Shown here piece after piece: positions 1-7,157 of a DNA stretch of 13,120 nucleotides. A model generated the notes under the pieces. That model searched no databases and had not been told where the DNA came from. It saw only the letters and a list, made by a program, of their open reading frames with translations. Source of the stretch: an uncultured bacterium. Its GTDB lineage: Bacteria; Bacillota; Clostridia; Lachnospirales; Lachnospiraceae. Numbering within the stretch: position 1 is the first letter of the stretch; every line of letters starts with the position of its first letter. The position numbers and the translations under genes are program-made. The stretch lies in assembly GCA_905215405.1 (NCBI GenBank), contig CAJMQE010000097.1, positions 1 through 13,120 on the forward strand, written 5' to 3'.

Positions 1-97
1 ATTCATAACCATCTCTGTAATGAACGCCCTGGAAAACTTCCTTTCCAGTTGCTTTCAAAATTTCTTCTGGAATATCTCTTCCTACTGCATTAATCAT
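1..97 (-). CDS. citF: Citrate lyase alpha subunit (citrate CoA-transferase), N-terminal fragment
   Basis: This is the first 32 or so codons of a gene that continues past the left edge. The peptide begins MINAVGRDIPEEIL, like Gram-positive CitF N-termini, and the gene directly follows citD and citE in the usual citDEF order. CitF transfers CoA from the acetyl-carrier on CitD to citrate, forming citryl-CitD that CitE then cleaves. I chose the ATG at 97 because a GGAG lies six bases upstream of it. An in-frame ATG at 109 would add four residues (MEIK) but has a poorer ribosome site. About 93 bases separate it from the citE stop, unlike the tight spacing inside the rest of the operon, and that gap carries two hairpins. 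The assignment leans on context because only the N-terminus is visible. Confidence 0.8.
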   Translation of the reverse strand, partial: MINAVGRDIPEEILKATGKEVFQGVHYRDGYE

Positions 98-131
98 CTT
101 AATCTCCATTCCTGCGCCATTTTGCGCGTAT

Positions 132-157
132 ATTAGGATTGTGCATTTGCACCTAAT
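132..157 (-). promoter_or_regulatory. Hairpin in the citE-citF spacer (promoter-distal)
   Basis: Arms ATTAG/CTAAT enclose a second inverted repeat, GTGCA-AA-TGCAC, with a four-base bulge between the two stems. In the minus-strand transcript it lies between the citE stop and the citF ribosome site. No U tract follows, so it is not a classical terminator. mRNA processing, stability or tuning of citF translation are possible roles; all are inference. Confidence 0.4.
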
Positions 158-164
158 TGCATGT

Positions 165-187
165 AAAAATAAGTCCTACTTATTTTT
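165..187 (-). promoter_or_regulatory. AU-rich hairpin just after the citE stop codon
   Basis: A perfect 10-bp inverted repeat (AAAAATAAGT / ACTTATTTTT) with a three-base loop begins four bases after the citE stop. It is all A/T except one G-C pair and its 3' arm ends in five U on the minus transcript, so it could act as a weak terminator or attenuator reducing citF relative to citDE. This is a structural observation only. Confidence 0.4.
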
Positions 188-190
188 TAC

Positions 191-1090
191 CTATAATTCT
201 CCCTTATAAACGCCTGATGCTTTGGCAAGTTCGATTGTACGTTTTGCACCATCATAAAATGCAATATCGATCATTTTCCCATCGACCGTAAATACACCGA
301 TACCTAATTTGCTCTTTTCATCGATTTCTCTAACGACCTTTTCTGCAAAGATAATATCTTTTTGTGTTGGTGTGTAGATTTCATGTACGACATGGATCTG
401 TCTTGGATTAATGATTGATTTACCATCAAATCCCATCAGATGGATTGTTTCGACATCTTTCTTAAATCCTTCTGCATCATCAAGATTTGTATAAACTGTA
501 TCGAAGCACTGTACACCTGCTGCTCTTGCTGCAATGACCATGTTCTGTCTTGCGCCCATCAGTTCAACACCTGTACCTGTGATACGAGTCTGTAGATCTT
601 TTGTATAGTCCCCACCTGATAAAGCAATCCCGAACATTCGGTCCGAAGCTTCACAGATATCAAGTGCCCGCATAACACCTCTGGCAGATTCAAGAGCTGC
701 CATGATCAGTGTGGAGCCTTCCTCACGACCGAATTCTTTTTCAGCCGCTGCAATTGCATCTTCAACAACTTTAACATCCTGTGCGCTTTCTGTCTTTGGA
801 ATACGAATTGCATCGCATCCACCAGCAACACTGACACGGATATCTTCTTTCCAGTATGGAGTATCAAGACCATTGATACGGACAACACGTTCAACACCAC
901 GGTAATCAATTTCCTTTAAAGCGTGATACAATGAAAATCTCGCTGCATCCTTCTGGCTCTGTGCTACTGCATCTTCCAGATCCAGCATAATCGAATCTGG
1001 GCTGTAAATATAAGGATCTTTAATTAATGATGGTTTCTGTGCATTTAAGAACATCATGGTTCTTCTTAATCTTTTCTTGTTTGGATTCAT
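191..1090 (-). CDS. citE: Citrate lyase beta subunit (citryl-ACP lyase)
   Basis: CitE cleaves citryl-CitD to oxaloacetate and acetyl-CitD in the cytosolic citrate lyase complex. The protein is a HpcH/HpaI-type TIM barrel: RRTMMF near the N-terminus, LDLEDAV at residues 36-42, VVRING around 69-74, IPKTES around 98-102, AALES with the likely Mg-binding Glu134, GGDY with likely Asp161, and GKSIINPRQI in the C-terminal third. Length (299 aa) is normal. The reading frame extends seven codons further, to an ATG at 1111, but that ATG abuts the GGGGAGG that serves the ATG at 1090. I therefore place the start at 1090, giving the overlap TAATG with the citD stop and implying translational coupling. The usual IPG motif after the N-terminal MMF is replaced by LNAQKP, a subfamily difference. 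Identity is secure from sequence plus flanking citD and citF. Confidence 0.93.
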   Translation of the reverse strand: MNPNKKRLRRTMMFLNAQKPSLIKDPYIYSPDSIMLDLEDAVAQSQKDAARFSLYHALKEIDYRGVERVVRINGLDTPYWKEDIRVSVAGGCDAIRIPKTESAQDVKVVEDAIAAAEKEFGREEGSTLIMAALESARGVMRALDICEASDRMFGIALSGGDYTKDLQTRITGTGVELMGARQNMVIAARAAGVQCFDTVYTNLDDAEGFKKDVETIHLMGFDGKSIINPRQIHVVHEIYTPTQKDIIFAEKVVREIDEKSKLGIGVFTVDGKMIDIAFYDGAKRTIELAKASGVYKGEL

Positions 1091-1389
1091 TATTTTACTG
1101 CACCTCCCCATGGAATGTTTTCCATCTGATCAACAGAACGGAAAACAGCTCCCTCTACTCTGGCTTTCAGTGTACAATCCAGGGCACCTTTATCAACTAC
1201 AGTTATCTTTACATCATTTACATCAAGATTATGAAGTGTCTGCATGATCACTTTTCTGATCTGATTGCCATACTGATTAATTACGGCACTTTCTAATGTT
1301 AAATCGATTTTTCCAGTTCCTGGCTCAACTGTTACCTGAGCGTCGCTTGATTCTAATGTTCCCGCTACCGCAGGTCTCTCTATCTTCAT
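1090..1389 (-). CDS. citD: Citrate lyase gamma subunit, acyl carrier protein
   Basis: This 99-residue protein is the acyl carrier of citrate lyase. It holds the phosphoribosyl-dephospho-CoA arm that shuttles acetyl and citryl groups between CitF and CitE. The motif GTLESSD at residues 10-16 matches the prosthetic-group site of characterised CitD proteins, with the modified Ser at position 14, and DKGALDCTLKARVE in the C-terminal half is also typical. The gene starts ten bases after the hydratase stop and its own TAA overlaps the citE ATG. Its ribosome site (AAGGTAGG) is weak and lies partly inside the end of the upstream gene, so it may be coupled to translation of that gene. If the upstream hydratase ends early at its internal TGA, coupling could be affected. 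The citX/citG/citC maturation genes are not in the window and may lie beyond citF. Confidence 0.95.
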   Translation of the reverse strand: MKIERPAVAGTLESSDAQVTVEPGTGKIDLTLESAVINQYGNQIRKVIMQTLHNLDVNDVKITVVDKGALDCTLKARVEGAVFRSVDQMENIPWGGAVK

Positions 1390-1399
1390 ACTTTTCTAC

Positions 1400-3685
1400 C
1401 TACCTTCTGTTATAATTAATAAGACTACCAGACTTAATAATTTCTTTTTCAATATCTGACATATCTGAAATGTAGAGTTCAATTTCTTTTACTTCATTTC
1501 CAATAACATATGCTTTTATTGATTTCATATCTCCATCAAGAGATTTTCTAACATCAGGGACAAAAATATAATCTCCAACATTGAATTCAGGTTCTTCTTC
1601 CATCTGGAATGGAATCATACCCCAGTTAATTACATTAGAGCGGTATCTCTTTGTTGCATATTCCTTACAAATATTTGCAAGACCACCAATTACTCTCTGA
1701 CAGCTTGCAGCCTGTTCACGAGCAGAACCATCGCCTGGTTTTACTGCATAGACCATACTTCCGATTTCTGTCTTAGCTGGATCGATATTTTCAAATCCTG
1801 TAATAGCCTGTACTTTTTCAAACGCAGCTTTTAAGGAAGCATCTTCAGCAAGTACATTTTTACCAGCTATTCTTGCTTTTTCGAAAGTATCTACTTTCTT
1901 TGACAGACCTACATAAGCAGGATCTCTTCTGGAAAGAGTAAATTCAGCAAGTCCTAAAGGATTTGATCTGTAAGAGGATGTCTCACCAGATGGAATCAGC
2001 TCATCTGTTGTTGTAACAGGATCCATGATCTTTGAACAAACCTGTAATAGAATATTATCCGCTAAAGGACTCATTTCTGGCCAGTCTTTAATATTTGGAC
2101 CATATACAAGTGTTTCTTCTTTATCACCAGCTTTGAATCCCTGATAAATTCTTGCTTTGTATACAGAATCATCGAAGTTGTATTCTGGTACTTCATAACC
2201 ATCAGCGATATCTGTTGCCTGTGTCAGGATTCCTCCGTTTGCTGCTGTTGCTGCGATAGAACGAGCATCCATTAATGCAACTGCAGACATCTGTCCATTT
2301 CCTGGCTTTGAACCTTCTCTGTTAGGGAAGTTTCTTGTTGTATGACGAATACTTAATCCATTGTTTGCAGGTGTATCTCAGGCACCAAAGCATGGACCAC
2401 AGAAAGCTGTCTTTAATACTGCTCCTGTTGCCATCAGATCCGCTACTGCACCCTTTCTTACAAGATCCATATAAACTGGCTGTGAAGATGGATATACAGA
2501 TAATGAGAACTCATCTGCGCCACAGTTCTTACCCTTTAAAATGTGAGCTGCTTCCATAACATTTGTATAGTTACCACCAGCACATCCGGCAATAATACCC
2601 TGTGATACCTTGATTTTTCCATCAACGATCTTATCTGTCATTGAGAATCCAAGGTCATCTCTACCTGTAATTCTAACTGCTTCTTTTTCTACTTCTCTGA
2701 AGATATCTTCAGGATTTGCAAGAACTTCTTCGATTTCAAATGCATTGCTTGGATGGAATGGTAATGCGATCATAGGTTTTACTGTATCAAGATCTACATA
2801 TACAACACCGTCGTAGTAAGCAACATCAGCAGGTTTGATTTCTTTGTATTCGCTCTCTCTGTTATGCATTTTTAAGAATGCATGGGTATCTTCATCTGTT
2901 TTCCAGATAGATGAAAGACATGTTGTTTCTGTTGTCATAACATCAACACCGTTACGGAAATCAGTTGTCATAGATGCAATACCAGGTCCAACGAATTCCA
3001 TTACTTTATTCTTAACATAACCATCTTTAAAGACTGCACGAATGATTGCAAGTGCGATATCCTGTGGACCAACACCAGGTCTAACTTTGCCATCAAGATA
3101 GATAGCAACAACACCTGGATAGCTGATATCATAAGTATCACATAACAGCTGTTTTACAAGTTCTCCACCGCCTTCACCGATTGCCATGGTTCCAAGTGCA
3201 CCATAACGTGTATGACTGTCAGAGCCAAGGATCATTTTTCCACATCCAGCCATCATTTCACGCATATACTGGTGAATAACTGCAATATGAGGAGGAACAA
3301 AAATGCCGCCATATTTTTTGCAGGCAGACAGACCAAATAAATGATCATCTTCGTTGATTGTTCCACCAACTGTACACAGAGAATTGTGGCAGTTCGTAAG
3401 CACATATGGTAATGGGAATTCTGTCATACCAGATGCCTTAGCAGTCTGGATGATACCTACAAATGTAAGATCGTGTGATGTCATGGAATCAAATTTGATT
3501 CTTAACTTATCCATATTATCTGACACATTATGTGCTTCCAGGATTGAATAAGTCATCGTTCCCTTTATCGCTTCTTCTTTTCTTACTTCTTTTCCGTTAA
3601 CACTACATCCAGCCTGTCCCTTATCCTCTGCAACCAGCTCAGTGCCATTTACAAGATAAGCTCCACCTTCATATAACTTAACCAT
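1400..3685 (-). CDS. Aconitase-family hydratase (YbhJ-like), interrupted by an in-frame TGA at codon 436
   Basis: Read through the TGA at 2378-2380 this is a 761-residue aconitase-family protein, close to the length of E. coli YbhJ. The first half carries DSHT at residues 156-159 and the three Fe-S ligand cysteines: C368 (GCAGGNYT), then C429 and C432 (CGPCFGA). Their spacing of 61 and 3 resembles mitochondrial aconitase. The TGA follows four codons after C432. The same frame resumes with DTPANNGLSIRH and runs to TAG at 1400, including the domain-4 motif GSAREQAA and a GMIPFQ segment. A separate second protein could start at ATG 2290 with only a weak AGGA upstream, but the break falls inside the cluster domain, not at a natural subunit boundary. 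The options are a recent nonsense mutation (one base from GGA), a sequencing error, readthrough or selenocysteine. GGAGG precedes the ATG at 3685. Expected role: hydration/dehydration of a tricarboxylate, feeding citrate lyase. Confidence 0.85.
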
Positions 3686-3712
3686 TTTTTATTTCCTCCT
3701 TCATGAATCGTA

Positions 3713-4852
3713 TTATTTTACGACTGCAAATCCTTCCATTAAAAGTTTTGCTGTTCTGAAACCGAATGTATCTTTTACTACAACAGCTCCATCTTTTTCT
3801 TCATAATTAACTCCAGCTTCCAGGATTCCGCCCGGATGACCGATTCTGATGCACTGATCATCAAAATCCTTGCGCATCACCTGATTTACAACGGTACCTT
3901 TAATTACTGCTGCCGCTGCTGTGCACATTGCACCTGTCATAGCATAAGATGGATGTGTCTTCTGCATTGACATCATTCTGGATAACAGATCGATCTGATC
4001 TCCTTCGATCGTTGTTCCTGAACCAGTTGTATATGTATGAGGTTCTGCAACAAATGTCATCTTTGGCACCCCTGGTGTCTTCCATGCTGATTCTTTATAA
4101 TCATCGATCATTCCAAGTTTAACAGCTGCAGTTCCTCTGATCTTTTCAAGAAGTTCGAGTAACTCTGGCTTTGAATCGATATCTGCAGGAAGTTCTGTTC
4201 CCTCTAATTTAATATCCGTAGCTTTTACAAAAACCAGTGGATTCGCCGCATCTACGATAGATACATTTACCTTACCAAATCCCTCTACATCTAATTCATC
4301 CACTACATTTCCAGTAGGAAGTAACTTTCCTGTTACTGAACCTGATGGATCATCAAATCTAAGTTTGATTGGTGCTGCCGTTCCAGGGACACCAGCAATT
4401 GCAAAATCACCATCAAAAACAACATGTCCATCACGAACCTGTACTTCTTCAATAATTAATTTCTTAGTATTTGTGTTAAAAATTCTGACATGTGTTACTG
4501 GTTCCTGAATTGGGACCAGACCATTTTCAATTGCGAATGGGCCAACTCCGGAAGAAATATTTCCGCAGTTGCCTTTATAACTTACAATCGGTTTATCTAC
4601 TGAAACCTGTGCAAATGTGTAATTTACATCTGCATCATCTCTTTCAGATGCTGATATAATTGCCACTTTACTGGTTACTGATGTTCCTCCACCAAGTCCA
4701 TCGATCTGCTTTGGATCAGGGCTTCCCATAACTCCTAAAAGGATCTGATTTCTTGATTCTTCCAGCTCTGGAAGATCTTTTTCTAAAAAGAATACACCTT
4801 TGCTTGTTCCACTTCTGATAATGGAGCAAGGGATCTTATTATTTAAATTCAT
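3713..4852 (-). CDS. PrpF-family aconitate/oxalomesaconate-type double-bond isomerase
   Basis: This 379-residue protein has the PrpF/GalD/YbhH fold signatures: RSGTSKGVFF at 13-22, GGGTSVTSKVAII around 54-66, NCGNISSGVGPF at 95-106 and IRIGHPGG in the C-terminal part. Lys62 and Cys96 are the likely acid/base pair by analogy with PrpF. Members of this family move a C=C bond in unsaturated di- and tricarboxylates: 4-oxalomesaconate tautomerase, methylaconitate isomerase, and a PrpF crystallised with trans-aconitate. The gene is preceded by GGAG six bases before ATG and ends 27 bases before the hydratase start, so the two are surely cotranscribed. Together with the hydratase and permease it reproduces the E. 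coli ybhH-ybhI-ybhJ group. The exact substrate cannot be read from sequence; conversion of trans- to cis-aconitate is my preferred inference given the citrate lyase downstream. Confidence 0.88.
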   Translation of the reverse strand: MNLNNKIPCSIIRSGTSKGVFFLEKDLPELEESRNQILLGVMGSPDPKQIDGLGGGTSVTSKVAIISASERDDADVNYTFAQVSVDKPIVSYKGNCGNISSGVGPFAIENGLVPIQEPVTHVRIFNTNTKKLIIEEVQVRDGHVVFDGDFAIAGVPGTAAPIKLRFDDPSGSVTGKLLPTGNVVDELDVEGFGKVNVSIVDAANPLVFVKATDIKLEGTELPADIDSKPELLELLEKIRGTAAVKLGMIDDYKESAWKTPGVPKMTFVAEPHTYTTGSGTTIEGDQIDLLSRMMSMQKTHPSYAMTGAMCTAAAAVIKGTVVNQVMRKDFDDQCIRIGHPGGILEAGVNYEEKDGAVVVKDTFGFRTAKLLMEGFAVVK

Positions 4853-4897
4853 ATATTTCTCCTTTTATTTCCCGATTCATAAATTGAGATTTGTATC

Positions 4898-4993
4898 TTC
4901 TAATTTTGTATTTCATGATTTGTAATACGAAATTATTTTTTCTCTCGATTCATATTGCTTAATTCTAATTTTGTATTGCTCAATTCTAATTTT
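4898..4993. repeat. Short direct repeats in the permease-PrpF spacer
   Basis: The 148-base gap between the permease and prpF-like genes contains three copies of TTCTAATTTT (4898, 4963 and 4984, plus-strand orientation). Two of them belong to a near-tandem 20-mer, TATTGCTTAATTCTAATTTT at 4953-4972 and its one-mismatch copy at 4974-4993. A CGATTCAT motif also occurs twice (4873 and 4945). The DNA is almost pure A/T. It may be a slipped-replication product or an operator-like series; no terminator or good promoter is evident in it. Confidence 0.6.
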
Positions 4994-5000
4994 CGATTTT

Positions 5001-6287
5001 TTATTTCACGATTCCGTATACGCCAACTGCTGATAAGACTACATTTACAAGCACACAGATAACTGCGATAAGAAGTAATTTACCAAATAACTTGTTCTGC
5101 TCTTCTTCTTTGTTCTTTGAACTTGATGCTGTCATATAAGCTGCAAGGATCAATCCGCCACCTGTTGATGCAGGACTGAACGCTGCTGAAAGTGAAGATG
5201 TAATAACAACACTTGATAATGATGTAAAACCGGCTGCACCTAATCCTAATGAATCATTAATAGATGCTACTGCAGGAATCATTGATGGCATAACAACACC
5301 TGTTGTTGAACTGAAGAATGATAAAATTGCACTTGTAACTGAGATAATTGGTGCTGCTGTTTTTGTTGTCATAATTGAAAGTAATGTATCAGAGATGAGA
5401 TCAATACCACCTAATTTGATTACTACATTCATTAAGACACCAACACCACAGATTAAAAGTAAAGTTCCCCATGGAACGTTCTTTAAAGCGCCTTTTTCAT
5501 TTGCAACACCTAAAATAACAAGGATTGCTGCCACAAAGAATGATGCAAGTCCAACATTGAAGTTAAATCCAACGACCATAACTACCATTACGGCGATACC
5601 AAGGATCGTTACCCACTGTTTTCCATTTAATTTCTGAGTTTTTAATGTATCATTTTCTGTTGTAAGATCAACCTGACGTGGTTTTACTTTCCAGATCTTA
5701 TAGTAAACACAGAAACCGATCATTAAGATCGTTGCCCAAATGATACCGTTCCACATGATTGGCATGATAAAATCTGTATATCCTGCATCTTCACCAAGCT
5801 TCTGCATTAATACACCTGCTGGTGTTAATGGAGATAATGTAAAACCATTTGCTGCTACTTTTGCAGCGAGTGCGAATAACAATGGATTTTCACCCATGCT
5901 TACAGCGATTGTGACAGCAACAACTGTCATAAGATTTCCTACTGGAATGTTACCAGGTCCAATTGCTGATAAAATACCAGATACAAGAAAGATAATTACT
6001 GGTACAAGATAAGTTTTCTTCCCTGCGAGTGCGATCAATTTCTTTGCAACTAACTCTAATGTTCCATTTTCCTGTGCCAAACTAAATAAGTACGATACCC
6101 CTACCAATGTGATAAAAAGTTTGGCATCAAATCCAGCTAAGATCTCATTACCACTCAGTCCTCCAATTTGTCCAAGCACTAAAGCTGACCCAATTGCTAA
6201 AATACCAATGTTACATTTTTTTATAAAACCTATTGCTACAACTACTAATAAAAAAATAATAGAAACTAAATTAATATAGTTTGCCAT
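5001..6287 (-). CDS. MatC/SLC13-like carboxylate permease
   Basis: This 428-residue integral membrane protein has about eleven or twelve hydrophobic segments. The N-terminal region contains FITLVGVSYLFSLAQENGTL and GILSAIGPGNIPVG, typical of the MatC N-terminal domain. The second half has SFFSSTTGVVMPSMIP and a Ser/Gly-rich FSPASTGGG, the paired loop motifs of ion-transporter-superfamily carboxylate carriers. It probably imports the di- or tricarboxylate consumed by the downstream enzymes, filling the same slot as YbhI in E. coli. The open frame begins at 6365, but the first 26 residues are charged and unlike the family. The ATG at 6287 has AAGGAG seven bases upstream and gives the conventional MANYINLVS start, so I use that. 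It is the first gene of the operon. Substrate and coupling ion are not readable. Confidence 0.85.
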   Translation of the reverse strand: MANYINLVSIIFLLVVVAIGFIKKCNIGILAIGSALVLGQIGGLSGNEILAGFDAKLFITLVGVSYLFSLAQENGTLELVAKKLIALAGKKTYLVPVIIFLVSGILSAIGPGNIPVGNLMTVVAVTIAVSMGENPLLFALAAKVAANGFTLSPLTPAGVLMQKLGEDAGYTDFIMPIMWNGIIWATILMIGFCVYYKIWKVKPRQVDLTTENDTLKTQKLNGKQWVTILGIAVMVVMVVGFNFNVGLASFFVAAILVILGVANEKGALKNVPWGTLLLICGVGVLMNVVIKLGGIDLISDTLLSIMTTKTAAPIISVTSAILSFFSSTTGVVMPSMIPAVASINDSLGLGAAGFTSLSSVVITSSLSAAFSPASTGGGLILAAYMTASSSKNKEEEQNKLFGKLLLIAVICVLVNVVLSAVGVYGIVK

Positions 6288-6304
6288 ATACATTCTCCTT
6301 TTCT

Positions 6305-6365
6305 TTTGTACCTTAGCGCTTTGTACTATACACATAGCATATGCTAATTTTTTATTTTTGTACAA
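6305..6365 (-). promoter_or_regulatory. Probable promoter/operator region of the tricarboxylate operon
   Basis: This stretch between the upstream terminator and the permease gene must carry the operon promoter. A tentative one is TTGTAC (6360-6365) with TATGCT (6336-6341), spacer 18; another -10 candidate is TATAGT at 6325-6330 with no good -35. A perfect 12-bp palindrome TAGCATATGCTA spans 6335-6346 and the heptamer TTTGTAC occurs three times (6305, 6320, 6357). These look like regulator binding sites, but no cognate regulator is in the window. Confidence 0.35.
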
Positions 6366-6413
6366 TTCATATTTTTCATTATTTTTATAGCCTGGAGGAA
6401 TACTTTTAACTAT

Positions 6414-6464
6414 AAAAAAACGATAATACTATCAAAGACTGTATACCTTCTAGTATTATCGTTT
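6414..6464 (-). terminator. Rho-independent terminator of the DUF1430-ABC operon
   Basis: On the minus strand a perfect 14-bp inverted repeat AAACGATAATACTA / TAGTATTATCGTTT, with a 19-base loop, runs into seven consecutive T. It lies about 55 bases after the ATPase stop. On the plus strand only three T follow, so it works best for the minus-strand transcript. It separates the ABC operon from the tricarboxylate operon. Confidence 0.85.
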
Positions 6465-6518
6465 CCTTCAATCCCTATTTACTTATTACTTTTTCTTCTT
6501 TGCCCAACAGATACAATT

Positions 6519-7157
6519 TCAGATTATGATTGTTCTACTGCAGCACGCTGCTACCCATTCATCATGCGTGACAATCACTACTGTTATTCCCTGACTATTT
6601 AAATCTTTTAAAAGAGAAACAACAAGATTCCGGTTTTCTATATCCAGACTTCCCGTAGGTTCATCGGCCAGCAAAATAGAAGTCGGTTTTAGCATCACTC
6701 TCGCAATTGCGACCCGCTGTTGCTCCCCTCCAGAAAGTTCATATACAGGCCTGTTCCGGTATCCTATCAGCCCCACCTTTTCAAGCACATCCTCTTTTTG
6801 CTTCTCCTTCCTTGCTCTGTCCTGTTTCACATATTTCAATGCCAGATCCAGATTCTTATCAACACTACATTCATCGATCAGCGCAAAATTCTGGAATAAA
6901 AAAGATACCTCACTACGCAATAATCTGATTCCAGATGCTTTATCCACCGCCGGATTTTTTATTCCCTGCACGATCAGCTCTCCGCTGTCAAATGGTTCGA
7001 TTCCCCCAATAATATTCAATAAAGTCGTTTTGCCTTCTCCTGATTTTCCTACAATTGCGACAAGTTCTCCTTTTTCAATCGATATATTCAGATCCTGAAA
7101 GATCTTACGTGCACCATACGCCTTGACAATATGATTCAGTTCTATCTGCTTCTCCAT
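6519..7157 (-). CDS. ABC transporter ATPase, lactococcin-972 exporter type
   Basis: This 212-residue ATPase is complete. It has Walker A GKSGEGKT at 37-44, Q-loop Gln89, signature LSGGEQQR at 141-148, Walker B ILLADEP at 161-167 and switch His198. Its short length and its partner membrane protein place it with the MacB-like ATPases linked to putative bacteriocin export or immunity (lactococcin 972 group). It presumably powers the adjacent DUF1430 permease at the cytoplasmic membrane. AAGGGGGC precedes the ATG. As the sequence stands, the upstream reading frame overlaps it by 53 bases, but an alternative frame of that gene stops two bases before this ATG, which is the arrangement expected ancestrally. 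The stop is TGA, giving a typical family C-terminus. The substrate is unknown. Confidence 0.9.
   Translation of the reverse strand: MEKQIELNHIVKAYGARKIFQDLNISIEKGELVAIVGKSGEGKTTLLNIIGGIEPFDSGELIVQGIKNPAVDKASGIRLLRSEVSFLFQNFALIDECSVDKNLDLALKYVKQDRARKEKQKEDVLEKVGLIGYRNRPVYELSGGEQQRVAIARVMLKPTSILLADEPTGSLDIENRNLVVSLLKDLNSQGITVVIVTHDEWVAACCSRTIII

Noticed and set aside
1091..1111. Longer citE start at 1111
   Set aside because: The extra seven codons overlap the GGGGAGG that serves the ATG at 1090, and the extra residues do not resemble CitE.
1400..2290. A separate 296-residue gene starting at ATG 2290
   Set aside because: It is the in-frame continuation of the hydratase, its ribosome site is weak, and 29 conserved codons lie upstream of that ATG after the TGA.
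2378..2380. Genome-wide reassignment of TGA to Trp
   Set aside because: Trp is encoded by TGG elsewhere, and the ABC ATPase gene appears to end properly at a TGA.
6288..6365. 26-residue N-terminal extension of the permease
   Set aside because: It is charged, covers the likely promoter region, and the ATG at 6287 has a well-placed AAGGAG.
6486..6521. Readthrough of the ATPase TGA (ten further codons to TAA)
   Set aside because: The protein already has normal family length, and the extension (NCICWAKKKK) looks like non-coding sequence.
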